A stretch of DNA of 64,000 nucleotides from Acidobacteriaceae bacterium (GCA_027449965.1 DAIDKP010000015.1:62001-126000), one strand, 5' to 3'. Positions 1-9,979 are shown, counted from the first letter of the stretch. Notes: a model not told the origin generated them from the sequence alone. Numbers and translations are program-made.

Positions 1-96
1 CAGATGGCCTGGAGTTTCAACACGCCAGGCATGTTTCGCGCGCGCCAGGCCGAGGGCGGAACGGCAGAGATCGGAATCTATCGCGACGAGCCGTAA
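1..96 (+). CDS. 3' end of a truncated gene, unknown product
   Basis: The reading frame from the first base is open for 31 codons and ends at TAA (94-96). The visible tail (QMAWSFNTPGMFRARQAEGG and a further 11 residues) is not enough to assign a family. It lies in the same direction as, and 342 bp upstream of, a TonB receptor in a carbohydrate locus, so a secreted enzyme is possible, but that is only a guess from position. No clear terminator hairpin was seen after the stop. Confidence 0.5.
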   Translation, partial: QMAWSFNTPGMFRARQAEGGTAEIGIYRDEP

Positions 97-438
97 GGTT
101 GGTGGGCGCATCCCTGCCAATTCAGGTCAATCTCGGCAATGGGCATTTCCAGGGTGCACCGGAGCAACGTTTGTCCTCTGAATAAATCCATTTATTTTCA
201 TCGTTAGCTGTCTGATCCATGACGTAGGCTTCGCCAAGCCCTCGTTTTCTACGTTCGCATGGTCAGACCAATGTAATCATTATCTTCTCCCGATGCAGAG
301 AGAAACCCCTTGAAGAGCAGGTCCGCCCCTCAAAAAAACTTTTTCACAACTATTGACAATTGTTGCTAAGCACAGAGACAATTCGTTTCGCTGGTCAATT
401 CGCTCTCTGACCCAAATCTGTTTCAAAGGATGCCAGGC
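97..438 (+). other. Intergenic region upstream of TonB receptor 1
   Basis: This stretch has no convincing gene. It ends in an A/T-rich segment (330-400) holding a candidate sigma-70-type promoter and the perfect 8-bp palindrome ACAATTGT (356-363). An AAAGGA ribosome-binding-like sequence (425-430) sits just before the receptor start. The ATCCGAC palindrome found elsewhere in this locus is absent here. Confidence 0.5.
353..382 (+). promoter_or_regulatory. Candidate promoter of TonB receptor 1
   Basis: TTGACA (353-358) is a perfect -35 hexamer, followed after 18 bp by GACAAT (377-382), which matches the -10 consensus at four of six positions. The palindrome ACAATTGT (356-363) overlaps the -35 box and could be an operator. 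This rests on motif matching only. Confidence 0.35.
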
Positions 439-3400
439 ATGCGTACAAGCTTCAAGTGTGGCCTTCAACTGGTAGGACCACTACAATCAGTCGTTCATCG
501 TGCGGTCCATCGACTGGATGCACGGAATCGCGATTCTTCCTCTCGCTTCACAGCGCTTCTGAGCGTGATGGTCTGCGCTTTGTTGCTGGGAGCTACTTTC
601 CTTGGTGGCGCTCACCTCGCCAGCGCGCAGGAGTTCCGCGGAACCATCTCCGGCACGGTCATGGACTCCAGCGGAGCCGTCATCCCCGGCGCGGCCATCA
701 CCGTTCGCGAGGTCAACACCGGCACCGTCAATCACACGGTCAGCGATGCAGCCGGGCAGTATGTGGTTCCGTTCCTGTTACCGGGTGAATATGTGATCAA
801 CGCGACGGCAAACGGCTTCCAGTCGATCGAGCGAAAGGGCGTTCCGCTCCAGTCGCAGCAACATGCGGTCATCGATCTCAAGATGTCGGTCGGCGCGGCA
901 ACGCAGTCGGTCACGGTCACCGGCGCGCCCCCTCAGTTGAATACATCCGATGCCTCAGTGGGTTCGGTCATCGATACGCAGTCTGTCGCGGATCTGCCGC
1001 TGAACGGACGCACGCCGACAACGCTGGCCGAACTGACGCCAGGCGTCATCAACACTGCGGCGCCACAGCAGATTCATCCTTTTGACAACAATGCGGGCAA
1101 CTCGTGGTCGATGGGTGGAACGCCCAATCAGGTGAGCGAGGTGCTGCTGGATGGTTCTCCTGACCTCACGCTGCTGGGTGCTCTGGCGTATGCGCCGACG
1201 GAAGACTCAGTGTCCGAGGTTTCCGTTCGTCCGTTTGACACCGACGCCAGCTTTGGCCACACCATTGGCGGTGTTGTGAACCTGGTCACGAAGAGCGGCA
1301 CCAACGAGTATCATGGCACCGCCTATGAGTTCGGTCAGATCTCCGGCATCGATGCAAACACCTACTTCAACAATCGTGCCAACAAGCCGACTCCGGTCTT
1401 TCACTTCAATCAGTACGGTCTCACCTTTGGCGGTCCTGTGCGAATTCCCAAACTCTACGACGGGCGCAACAAGCTGCTCTTCTTCTTTGCCTTTGAAGGG
1501 TTGAAGGATTCCACCCCAAACACGGCTACGCTGACCGTACCCACGGACAGCGATCCGCTGCTGGGCAGCTCCTCTGGCGGTGAACGCGCGGGTGACTTCT
1601 ATCAGACGCTGGCTGCGGGTTGCCCTGCTGGATTTGCCAACGATCCGGGTTCAGCGGCGGCCATGTGCAATCCAAGCGGCAAGAACACCAGCCCCTATCT
1701 GGATCCCAACCAGCTTTATAACCCGTATCAGGTCACGGTCAACGGTTCGTCCTACACCCGCGCACCGATCCTGAAAAACCAGATCACCAGCGCGGGTCCG
1801 CTCAACTCCATCGCGCAGGCGTATCTGAAGCTGTTTCCGTCTCCCAACAACACCTCCGGTGCAGCGGCCGACGGCCAGGACAACTACATTGCCAACGCGC
1901 CGAGCATTGACAACTACGACAACGAATTCGGGCGTCTGGATTACAACGTCAACGCGGCCGATCATATCTTCTTTGACATTCGCCACAACTATCGCTCGCA
2001 GACCAAGAACAACTACTTTGGCAACGGCGCAACCGGAACCATTCTGGAGCGCGAAAACTGGGGCACATCGCTCGACAACGTCTACACGCTGAACGCGACG
2101 ACGATCTTTGACACGCGTCTCAACTGGACATTCTTTAATGAGGTGCACAGCACTCCGGCCACCGTCTACAGCCCCAACAGCCTCGGTTTCCCGGGCTACA
2201 TGCAGTCGGCCAGCGAATTGGTGCAGTTGCCTTTCATCAACTTCCAGACCGGGAACAGTTGCGGTGGCCACAGCAGCTTCCAGTGCCTGGGCGACACAGG
2301 CTCGGCGCTCGATCCCAGCACCAGCTATCAGGTCTTCATGGACATGGTGAAGGTGATCGGACGCCACACGCTGAAGGTGGGCTTTGACGGACGTCAGTAC
2401 CGGATCAGCATTCAGAACTTTGGCAACTCCTCCGGCAGCTTCAGCTTCAACTCTGGATTTGTCGAAGCGGGAACGGGTGCTGCGGCGCAGACCTTTGGTG
2501 GTGATCTTGCCACCTTCCTGCTCGGTCTGCCGGCTGGCGGTGAGTTTGATCTCAACGCTCGCGCCGACTATCACCAGTACTACATCGGCTCCTTCATTCA
2601 GGATGACTGGCGCGTGACCGACAACCTCACCCTCAACCTTGGCCTCCGTTACGACATCGATACGCCTTTCCGCGAGAAGCTGGGACGAACGGTGAATGGA
2701 TTCAACCCGACCGCGGCCATCAACTATGCCAGCACACCGGCCTTTGCGCCCGTCACGATCACGGCTTATGGTGGCTCCTACTCCATCAACAACATCAACA
2801 CCCTTGGCGGCTTGACCTTTCCCAACGGTCCCAATGGCGCAGTCTATGCCACCAACAATGGTTTCTTCAGCCCGCGTATCGGTTTCGCATGGAGTCTGAA
2901 CAACAAGACCGAAATTCGTGGTGGCTTTGGTATCTTCGTGCAGCCGGAAACGCTCTCCAACCTCAATTCTCAGGGGCAGTATTCGTCAGCAGCTCTTTCC
3001 AATCAGGAGGGTTTCAGCGCGGCGACCCAATATCTGGCCTCGACCAACAACGGAGAAACATCTGCCGGTTCGCTCAGCAATCCATTTCCCAATGGATTCC
3101 AGCAGCCGCAAGGCTCGTCCCAGGGTGCAAACACCTTCCTCGGTCAGGCGATCAGCTTCCTCGCGCCGGTGCAGCATGATCCATACTCCGAGCGCTGGAA
3201 CATCGGAATTCAGCGAGCCATCACTCACAACGACATGGTGGAGTTGATGTACGTCGGCAACCACGCGCTTCACCTGCCGGTGGAGACCCATAACCTCAAC
3301 GCCACGCTGCTTCCGTTCCTGACCACCAATCCCTATCGCGATGAAAGCATTGCGAAGGCATACAGTGAGTCCGTCACCAACCCCTTCTACCAGACACTGG

Positions 3401-4281
3401 GCGCGAAGAACACAACCAGCGTCAACCAGTCCAAGACGGTTCCGTTTTCGGCCCTGATTACCGGTTTTCCGCAGTTCGGCGCCAATGGAGTGACGGAGCA
3501 GAATCAGACCATCGGACAGTCCTTCTTCCAGGACCTGATCGCGCACTGGGAGCATCGCATGTCCCACGGTCTGACGATGACTGCCAACTACAGCTTCTCC
3601 AAACTGATCGAACAGGACACCTACCTGAACGACGAAGACGCACAGCTTACCCGGCGCGTTTCGCCCTTCGATCACACACAGCACTTCACCGTGGGCAGCA
3701 CCTATGAGCTGCCTTTTGGACAGGGAAAGTTCTTCAACTTCGGTGGCAGCCGACTCTGGGATGAGATTCTTGGTGGCTACGTCATCAACGGCATCTACCA
3801 GTTCCAGACCGGAGCGCCCATCGAATTCAGTGCAGACATTCCACTTCAGCCGGGAACGTCCCTGCGACAGATCACCGATCATGCGCGCAATACGTCTGCG
3901 GTTGGCTCCGGGACGCCTGCGCTCAGCACCTCGGCTTTTGTCACCGGCAACTCTTCGGCGTGCCCCACTTCGGGTGCGTGCGATGGCAGCCAGTTCATCA
4001 ATGGCCAATATGCCTTTCACCTGCGAACCTTGCCGCAGACACTCTCCTGGGTTCGTCAGGATGGCTACAACAACCTCGACGCTTCCATCCTGAAGAACTT
4101 CAACTTTGGTCATGGCGCGTACTTCCAGTTGCGCTTTGAAACCTTCAACACGCTGAACCATGCGGTGTTCAATGCGCCGAACGTGAACAGTGCTACATCG
4201 AGCGACTTTGGCTATATCACCAAGGTTGCGCAAAACAGCCTGCCGCGTCAGGTGCAGATCGGTGGCCGCATCGTCTTCTAA
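439..4281 (+). CDS. TonB-dependent receptor, Oar-like, with carboxypeptidase-regulatory domain
   Basis: Outer-membrane receptor that probably imports oligosaccharides using TonB energy. After a long basic leader there is a hydrophobic signal segment (about residues 38-63) ending in ASA before QEF. A CarboxypepD_reg/CnaB-like fold follows (GTISGTVMDSSGAVIPGA onwards), then a plug domain with the usual LPLNGR and TPGV motifs, then a long barrel rich in aromatic and Asn residues that ends in GGRIVF with a C-terminal Phe, as expected for BAM-inserted proteins. I chose ATG 439 over ATG 430 because AAAGGA (425-430) is correctly spaced only for 439; ATG 568 would give a shorter leader. Length is about 1280 aa, normal for acidobacterial members. 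The next gene is a GH28 enzyme, which suggests a pectin-derived ligand. The exact ligand cannot be read from sequence. Confidence 0.92.
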   Translation: MRTSFKCGLQLVGPLQSVVHRAVHRLDARNRDSSSRFTALLSVMVCALLLGATFLGGAHLASAQEFRGTISGTVMDSSGAVIPGAAITVREVNTGTVNHTVSDAAGQYVVPFLLPGEYVINATANGFQSIERKGVPLQSQQHAVIDLKMSVGAATQSVTVTGAPPQLNTSDASVGSVIDTQSVADLPLNGRTPTTLAELTPGVINTAAPQQIHPFDNNAGNSWSMGGTPNQVSEVLLDGSPDLTLLGALAYAPTEDSVSEVSVRPFDTDASFGHTIGGVVNLVTKSGTNEYHGTAYEFGQISGIDANTYFNNRANKPTPVFHFNQYGLTFGGPVRIPKLYDGRNKLLFFFAFEGLKDSTPNTATLTVPTDSDPLLGSSSGGERAGDFYQTLAAGCPAGFANDPGSAAAMCNPSGKNTSPYLDPNQLYNPYQVTVNGSSYTRAPILKNQITSAGPLNSIAQAYLKLFPSPNNTSGAAADGQDNYIANAPSIDNYDNEFGRLDYNVNAADHIFFDIRHNYRSQTKNNYFGNGATGTILERENWGTSLDNVYTLNATTIFDTRLNWTFFNEVHSTPATVYSPNSLGFPGYMQSASELVQLPFINFQTGNSCGGHSSFQCLGDTGSALDPSTSYQVFMDMVKVIGRHTLKVGFDGRQYRISIQNFGNSSGSFSFNSGFVEAGTGAAAQTFGGDLATFLLGLPAGGEFDLNARADYHQYYIGSFIQDDWRVTDNLTLNLGLRYDIDTPFREKLGRTVNGFNPTAAINYASTPAFAPVTITAYGGSYSINNINTLGGLTFPNGPNGAVYATNNGFFSPRIGFAWSLNNKTEIRGGFGIFVQPETLSNLNSQGQYSSAALSNQEGFSAATQYLASTNNGETSAGSLSNPFPNGFQQPQGSSQGANTFLGQAISFLAPVQHDPYSERWNIGIQRAITHNDMVELMYVGNHALHLPVETHNLNATLLPFLTTNPYRDESIAKAYSESVTNPFYQTLGAKNTTSVNQSKTVPFSALITGFPQFGANGVTEQNQTIGQSFFQDLIAHWEHRMSHGLTMTANYSFSKLIEQDTYLNDEDAQLTRRVSPFDHTQHFTVGSTYELPFGQGKFFNFGGSRLWDEILGGYVINGIYQFQTGAPIEFSADIPLQPGTSLRQITDHARNTSAVGSGTPALSTSAFVTGNSSACPTSGACDGSQFINGQYAFHLRTLPQTLSWVRQDGYNNLDASILKNFNFGHGAYFQLRFETFNTLNHAVFNAPNVNSATSSDFGYITKVAQNSLPRQVQIGGRIVF

Positions 4282-4299
4282 ACAGGGTTGACTTTCCTG

Positions 4300-4337
4300 A
4301 GGCGTGGGGCACGGTGCGGCTTCACGCCTTCTTTTTT
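4300..4337 (+). terminator. Rho-independent terminator after TonB receptor 1
   Basis: AGGCGTG (4300-4306) pairs with CACGCCT (4323-4329), a 7-bp GC-rich stem with a 16-nt loop, followed by TC and a run of six T (4332-4337). It lies 18 bp after the receptor stop and upstream of the GH28 ribosome-binding site, so the GH28 gene may have lower or separate expression. Confidence 0.7.
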
Positions 4338-4380
4338 CGGTACACTCAATTGCGTCCCTTGGAGGGAGAGGATTTCCGTC

Positions 4381-6024
4381 ATGAGCCAGTTTGATGCTTT
4401 CCGTCGCAGCTTTCTGCGCACCGGTGCTGCCGGTCTTGCAGCCGCTTCGTTTCCTGCCGCATCGCTTGCCGCTGCGGCCAGTTCTCCGCACATCACAGCA
4501 GAGACGCTCGGACGGCAGGGCATCTTTGACGTTCATCGCTTTGGCGCCACCGGCGACGGCAAAACCCTGGATACACGCGCCATTCAGGCAGCTATCGATG
4601 CTGCGGCCCAGGCTGGCGGCGGAGTCGTGCTGTTTCCGGCGGGCAGCTATCTCTCGTTCTCGATCCGGCTCAAGAGCTTTGTTCACCTGCACCTGATGCA
4701 GGGCGCAACCCTGATTGCAGCCGACTCGCCCGCGCCCGGCCAATCCACCGGCTACAACGGCGGTGTCTATGACGCTGCCGAGCCTAACACGGCCTGGAAT
4801 GCGTTTCAGGATTATGGCCACAATCACTGGCACAATTCGTTGATATGGGCTGAGGATATTCATGATTTCAGCATCACCGGCACGGGTCTGCTCTGGGGTC
4901 GAGGCCTGTCCAACGGTCGTGGTCGCAAAGGCGAGGGCCCGCCGTTTATCGCCGAGCAGCCGGGCGTGGGCAACAAAACCATCGCACTCAAGAACTGCCG
5001 CAATCTGTTGTTACGTGATTTTTCGATTTTGAAAGGCGGTCACTTCGGCATTCTGCTGACTGGGGTGGATAACGTCACCATCGACAACCTGAAGATCGAC
5101 ACTGACCGCGACGGCATGGACATCGACTGTTGCCAGAACGTCCGCGTGACCAACTGCACGGTCAACTCCCCCTGGGACGACGGCATCTGCCCCAAATCCA
5201 GCTTTGCGCTCGGCTATGCTCGCCCCACGCGAAACCTGACCATCGCCAACTGCTTCGTCACGGGCTGTTACCAGCTTGGCTCCGTGCTCGATGGCAGCTA
5301 TCGCAAATACACGCCCGAAGATCATATCCCGCACACCGGACGCATCAAGTGCGGTACCGAATCGAATGGCGGATTTGAGAACATTACCATCGCCAACTGC
5401 GTCTTTGAAGGCTGTCAGGGCTATGCCCTGGAGTCTGTCGATGGCGCGCTGCTGGAGGATGTAACCATCACCAATACGACGATGCGTGATCTGGTCACCG
5501 GACCCATCTTCATGCGGCTTGGCTCGCGCCTGCGTGGTCCGGCGGGCAAGACGCAGGTGGGCACTTTGCGCCGCATCCTCATCAGCAATCTGGTCTGCTA
5601 CAACGCGCCGACTCGTTTTGCTTCCATTCTGACCGGCATTCCAAACTCGTCGATCGAGGATGTGAAGCTCTCCGATATCTATGTGGAAAGCGCGGGCGGT
5701 GTGGCGAGCGCTGTTCCGGACCTGCCCGAAGATGAGAATCAGTATCCCGATCCCAACCGCTTCGGCGAAACCCCGTCCTACGGTTTCTATCTGCGGCACA
5801 TGCGCCATCTGGAGATGAGCCACGTCGAAGTTGCGCTTCGTCAGCCCGACGTTCGTCCGGCCTTTTCTCTGGTGGAGGTGGATCGCGCAGACTTTTTTGC
5901 CATCACCGCAGAGCGCAACAACGGGAATGCTTTTGCGCTCAACAATGTCACCGATCTGCGCATCGGCTGGAGCCGCGCCACCGACGATATCACCCTCGCG
6001 AACGTAGCCTCACGCAACCTGTAA
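4381..6024 (+). CDS. GH28 family glycoside hydrolase (polygalacturonase-like), Tat-exported
   Basis: Predicted pectin-degrading enzyme that hydrolyses alpha-1,4-galacturonan or a related uronide. ATG 4381 follows the strong GGAGGGAGAGG (4361-4371). The N-terminus has a Tat motif, RRSFLRTG, followed by an Ala-rich hydrophobic stretch. The mature part is a right-handed parallel beta-helix with repeated NVTIDNL/ENITIANC-type coils. GH28 catalytic landmarks are visible: an Asp-rich DRDGMDID segment near residue 240, the paired D266-D267 in SPWDDG, and R321-I322-K323 in RIKCGTESNGG. The usual central GHG motif is not obvious; GSVLDGSY occupies that region, so the substrate may differ from plain polygalacturonan. 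About 547 aa, typical of the family. It is convergent with the GH53 gene with only 5 bp between the stops. Confidence 0.88.
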   Translation: MSQFDAFRRSFLRTGAAGLAAASFPAASLAAAASSPHITAETLGRQGIFDVHRFGATGDGKTLDTRAIQAAIDAAAQAGGGVVLFPAGSYLSFSIRLKSFVHLHLMQGATLIAADSPAPGQSTGYNGGVYDAAEPNTAWNAFQDYGHNHWHNSLIWAEDIHDFSITGTGLLWGRGLSNGRGRKGEGPPFIAEQPGVGNKTIALKNCRNLLLRDFSILKGGHFGILLTGVDNVTIDNLKIDTDRDGMDIDCCQNVRVTNCTVNSPWDDGICPKSSFALGYARPTRNLTIANCFVTGCYQLGSVLDGSYRKYTPEDHIPHTGRIKCGTESNGGFENITIANCVFEGCQGYALESVDGALLEDVTITNTTMRDLVTGPIFMRLGSRLRGPAGKTQVGTLRRILISNLVCYNAPTRFASILTGIPNSSIEDVKLSDIYVESAGGVASAVPDLPEDENQYPDPNRFGETPSYGFYLRHMRHLEMSHVEVALRQPDVRPAFSLVEVDRADFFAITAERNNGNAFALNNVTDLRIGWSRATDDITLANVASRNL

Positions 6025-6029
6025 AGCCC

Positions 6030-9000
6030 TCACGGCACGGTCACGCTGACGGTCACGCTCTGGTGGATGGACCCCGTCGGGCTGGTCGCGGTCACCGTGA
6101 CCACGCCCGTCGCGGCCGGCGCCGCAGTTGATCCGGAACCACCGCATCCGCTCATCCAGGCCATCAGGCCTGCGCAGCAGAGAGTCATCAGCAGCGCCGC
6201 TCCTTGTCGTGGCCAGCGATGTGGTGTCCAACCGCTTCGGCGCACCAGCATCAGCAGCGGCAGGCAGAGCAGCATGGAAGCCCATCCCGCTCCTGCCACC
6301 AAGCGGCTGGCTGCCGTCGCCGACGATGCAATAATCGTCACCGTTCCTGTTTGCGCAGCGGCAGCCCCGCTGAATGCGAATGTCGCTGGCGCAAAGGTGC
6401 AGCTCAGGCTGGCCAGCGTGCTGGTGCAGCCCATGGTGACCGTACCCTGGAATCCGCCGGTCGGTGTCAGCGTCACAGGCACTGTTCCGTTGCCACCCGC
6501 GCTCAGCGTGAGGCTGCTTTGTCCGGCAGTGAGCGCATAGTCGGCCTCGGCCACCTGGACGGTGCCGGAGGAAGAAGCAGAAAAATCTGCATCCGCAGCA
6601 AAGGCGGCGCTCAGCGCATTGGCTCCCGGCTGCAGGGTTGTCGTCAATACGGCGACTCCATTCGCGGCCACCGCAGCACTGCCCAGCGCGGAGCCAGCAT
6701 CCAGAAACGTCACCGATCCCGTGGGTGCCAGAGTCGAAGGAGAACTCACGATTGCCGTCAGCGCCACGCTTTGTCCTGGATACGTCTGCCCTGTTGAAGT
6801 GCTGAGCACCGTGGTCGTCGAGGCTGTCGTAACGGTCAGCGTTCCCGGCATCATCGCAAAGGTATAGTTGGCCGCGGTCAGCGTTCCCGGGGCTAGGGTA
6901 ATGGCGTAGTTGCCCGGTGCGGAAGCGATGACCGCACTGGTGCTCACTGTCGCCGCCCCGCTCACCACCGCCGCGCCATCTCCATCCACAAATCCAGTCA
7001 CGGTGTAGAGCAGCGTCGGATTGGCTTCCCCATAGATTCGCGTCGCGTCTTCCGCGGTCACCGTCAGCGTAGCCGCCGTCACCTGCGCCGTTGCGCTTGC
7101 GCTTGCGGTTCCGGCGCTGGTCGCCGTCAGCGTATACGCACCCACTCCACCCAGCGCATTCGCACCCAGCGTGAACGTTGCAGTGCCGTTGACGGCATTG
7201 ACGGTGGTCGCAGCCGAAAAAGAGTTTGGCCCGGTCACCGTCAGCGTAACGGTCGCTGTGCTGCCGCTCACCGGTGATCCCGTCGCATCGAGCAGATTCA
7301 CGCTCACATCTCCCAGCGCGCTGCCATAGATCAGACTGGTGGGAAGCCCGGCGGCAAATGCCAGTTCAGCCGGAGTGGCCTGTTCGGTGATGCGCGTGGG
7401 AACAAGCTGCCAAAGCTGATTCGTCCCCACTGGAGTGATCCAGTCGGCGTTTGTGCTCGCCGGCGCTTCCAGTTCAATGGCGCCGGTGGCGGAGTTGCTC
7501 GCCAGCACCAGTCCGCTTCCAGTTGGCTCCAGCGTATATTGGCCGCCGCCTGCCGTCACCAGATTCCACTGCTGCGAAGCGGCTCCGGATGTGGTCGGCT
7601 TCAGCGTGACGCTGCCGCCGTCCGTCGCCGCAGTACCGGCGTCCAGCGCAAAGCTTGTGCTGCCGCTGGACGCGCCCCCGTCTGTCAGGATCAGGTGTCC
7701 GTTGCCGTCGCTGGCGATCGTCCATTGCTGGTTGGCAACGGTGCCGCCGTCACTTGCGGTCAGTCCCAGCGGAATCCCGCTGTTCCCCGCGATTCCTGCC
7801 GTACCCAGCACCTTGCCACTGCTCACATTCACCAGCTTGTAGCGCAGCGTCGGATCGAGCCTGCCCCCGAGCGCATCCACTCCGCTCAGCACAGCCGAGT
7901 AGTTGGTCGCGCTGGTCTTCGTCGTTCCCGACGTATCCGCATTGTCAAAGAGAGTCAAGCCATTCCAGGTATACGTGGCATCCGGCTGCCCATCTCCATT
8001 GGTGATGGCTCCGCCGCTGCCGGTTGTGTTCACACCCTCCGGATCCCAGTACTCCAGACCCATGCCCAGATGGTTGGGCAGGTTTCGCAGGGCACTCGTG
8101 GCGTCGATCAGAAACTGGCGCTGACCGGCTACCGTCGCTGGGTACCAGGGATCATTGGAATCGAAGCCGTTCTCGTAGTGCTCGCCGACTTCGATGAGGA
8201 AGATGGGCACGCCGATTGAGGTTGCCGCGTCGTTCAGCACGGTCTCTTCCACCGGCTTGTTGCCGGGGTTGGAGGCAGCGGCCTGAGCGCTGGTCAGTGG
8301 CCCGTGAAAGAACGGATAGTAGCTTTGGCAGATGGCGTCAAACGGAATCGAGTTCTGCTGCGCTTCTGTAAAAAAACTCGTCAGGTTCCACGCCGGAGTG
8401 ATGTGGATGCACCGCAACGGCGCCGGAACTGCCGCGCCCAGCGAAGTATCACTGGCAGCGTCAAGCACGGCCTGCATCCCTTGCTGCTCCACAGCGGCAA
8501 AGCTGCTGAAACTCGTGCCGGGCGAGGCCAGGGTGCCAAACAACCCCGTATCCACTTCGTTTCCGATGCTCACCAGATCCGGCATGGCCCCCGCCGCGCG
8601 AAATGCCTCCACTTCGCTCTTCACGTAGCTGTAGACGGATGACTCCAACTGCGTCAGCGACTGCGAGGCCCATGCGCCAGGCACAGACTGCGATGATCCG
8701 CCATCGAAAAACAGCGTCAGTTCAACAGCCATGCCAAGCTGTTTCGCGCGCTTGGCCAGATCGATGTCCGCATCGCCTGTCTCGGCATAGCACCCATTGC
8801 TGGTACAGCTTGCCGGAATCGCGCTGCTCCCGTTCAACGTCAGCGTCTGGTACGGTGGCACGGAAGTGGGCCGAATGCGCACCGTATTCACACCATGATT
8901 CTTCAGCATCTGCAACACGTCCGCCGTCTGGCCCGCGTCCTGCCACCACGGCAGCCCAGCCGCTATGCGATCCGCTTCCTGTTTCTCCAGCAGCGCATTG

Positions 9001-9548
9001 TCGATTCCGCGAAAGAACGCTGGCCGCAGCAGCCATTGCTGGCTTTGTGTCGGCGAACTGCCCGGTGCGCTCAGTGTCAGCACCGTGCCTGCGCTTCCCG
9101 CGCCGCCTGCCACATCCAGCACCTCTCGATTACTCTGGTTCGTCAGCGTCTGATATCCATTGGTCGCCGCCGTCAAAGTCCACTGCTGCGAAGCCACCGT
9201 CAGAGCGCAGGTCTTCTGCGCAACGGTGGCTCCGCTCCCGTCGAGACACAATCCGTTGCCCACATTGCTCACCGCCCACAGACCGTTTGGCAGTCGCGTC
9301 ATCGCCCATCGCTGCGTCAGGCTGCTGAAGCTGCGCACCTCGATCGTTGCAGCCGTTCCGCTCTGCGCGGCAACTGCTCCGCCATCTGCCTGCAATCCCG
9401 ACTGCTGATTCACCAGTACATAGCTTTGCCCATCCGTCGGCGCAGGATTGACCGGCTCCTGAGGCTGTTGCGCAGCCACAGACAATGCCGCAAACAGGGT
9501 TGAAACGCCTACGATTGAAAATCCCAGGATCAACGTCTTCTGCATCAT
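6030..9548 (-). CDS. Secreted GH53 arabinogalactan endo-beta-1,4-galactanase with lectin-like and Ig/MBG modules
   Basis: Predicted to cut beta-1,4-galactan side chains of pectin outside the cell. ATG 9548 has GAGGAG ten bases upstream and begins a clear signal peptide (MMQKTLILGFSIVGV to AALSVAAQ). Order of modules: ricin-type beta-trefoil-like QxW repeats (about 30-170, for example QRWAMTRLPNG and SQQWTLT); GH53 barrel (about 180-555) with the acid/base E331 in SIGNEVDTG and the nucleophile E453 in IFLIEVGEH; a second QxW lectin-like region (about 568-705); Ig-like repeats including an MBG/YDG-type module near RIYGEANPTLLYTV; then two hydrophobic helices (about 1085-1103 and 1117-1135) followed by SGCGGSG and a short Val/Thr-rich tail. 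That tail type recurs in acidobacterial surface proteins and may be a retention signal (inference). At 1172 aa it is about three times a single-domain GH53. A TCCGAC palindrome lies 101 bp upstream. Confidence 0.88.
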   Translation of the reverse strand: MMQKTLILGFSIVGVSTLFAALSVAAQQPQEPVNPAPTDGQSYVLVNQQSGLQADGGAVAAQSGTAATIEVRSFSSLTQRWAMTRLPNGLWAVSNVGNGLCLDGSGATVAQKTCALTVASQQWTLTAATNGYQTLTNQSNREVLDVAGGAGSAGTVLTLSAPGSSPTQSQQWLLRPAFFRGIDNALLEKQEADRIAAGLPWWQDAGQTADVLQMLKNHGVNTVRIRPTSVPPYQTLTLNGSSAIPASCTSNGCYAETGDADIDLAKRAKQLGMAVELTLFFDGGSSQSVPGAWASQSLTQLESSVYSYVKSEVEAFRAAGAMPDLVSIGNEVDTGLFGTLASPGTSFSSFAAVEQQGMQAVLDAASDTSLGAAVPAPLRCIHITPAWNLTSFFTEAQQNSIPFDAICQSYYPFFHGPLTSAQAAASNPGNKPVEETVLNDAATSIGVPIFLIEVGEHYENGFDSNDPWYPATVAGQRQFLIDATSALRNLPNHLGMGLEYWDPEGVNTTGSGGAITNGDGQPDATYTWNGLTLFDNADTSGTTKTSATNYSAVLSGVDALGGRLDPTLRYKLVNVSSGKVLGTAGIAGNSGIPLGLTASDGGTVANQQWTIASDGNGHLILTDGGASSGSTSFALDAGTAATDGGSVTLKPTTSGAASQQWNLVTAGGGQYTLEPTGSGLVLASNSATGAIELEAPASTNADWITPVGTNQLWQLVPTRITEQATPAELAFAAGLPTSLIYGSALGDVSVNLLDATGSPVSGSTATVTLTVTGPNSFSAATTVNAVNGTATFTLGANALGGVGAYTLTATSAGTASASATAQVTAATLTVTAEDATRIYGEANPTLLYTVTGFVDGDGAAVVSGAATVSTSAVIASAPGNYAITLAPGTLTAANYTFAMMPGTLTVTTASTTTVLSTSTGQTYPGQSVALTAIVSSPSTLAPTGSVTFLDAGSALGSAAVAANGVAVLTTTLQPGANALSAAFAADADFSASSSGTVQVAEADYALTAGQSSLTLSAGGNGTVPVTLTPTGGFQGTVTMGCTSTLASLSCTFAPATFAFSGAAAAQTGTVTIIASSATAASRLVAGAGWASMLLCLPLLMLVRRSGWTPHRWPRQGAALLMTLCCAGLMAWMSGCGGSGSTAAPAATGVVTVTATSPTGSIHQSVTVSVTVP

Positions 9549-9646
9549 TTCCCGGTCGCTCCTCGTCCTGCGTGGGCGTCGTTCTGGAGCAGACAAAACC
9601 ACCCCTGACGCGCGTGCCTGAGCATATCGGGATCCACTTCGCCATC

Positions 9647-9666
9647 CATCCGACCAAAGACGGATT
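9647..9666 (-). promoter_or_regulatory. Palindromic operator candidate, copy A (GH53 promoter side)
   Basis: Plus-strand sequence CATCCGACCAAAGACGGATT. The core TCCGAC-CAAA-GACGGA (9649-9664) is an inverted repeat with one mismatch per arm. Read on the minus strand, towards GH53, it is AATCCGTCTTTGGTCGGATG, nearly identical to copy B. Its near edge is about 100 bp from the GH53 start codon. Confidence 0.7.
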
Positions 9667-9979
9667 CCGACGATTTCGGCTCCTTGCCATTCTTCCTCCG
9701 CGAGGCAACTACAATCCACGATTCTGCACCCTGCTTTCGTCATCCTTCGCGCATTCATCTTTCATCTGCAAGCGTGGGATTTTGTCTCGCGTACGGATGC
9801 GGAAGATAACCGGCGGTCTTGCAGTCATGATCTGTTTTCAAACAGAAAGTCAACGGAGAAGGCGTGTTTGCCGGAAGAGAGATCGATCCCGCTCAGTGCT
9901 TCGTTATCGACAAGAAATCAGGTGGCTTAGGATAGCGTTCAAGGGCTGGCTTGACGGCCTGTATGCGAAAAGATTTGTC

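Noticed and set aside
280..468. Small minus-strand frame in the promoter of TonB receptor 1
   Set aside because: No ribosome-binding site or domain; overlaps the likely promoter and the receptor start.
2986..4863. Long minus-strand open frame (about 625 codons) opposite TonB receptor 1 and GH28
   Set aside because: It is antisense to two well-supported genes, has no recognisable domain, and its composition is Arg/Gly/Val-rich as expected from reading the complement of GC-rich codons.
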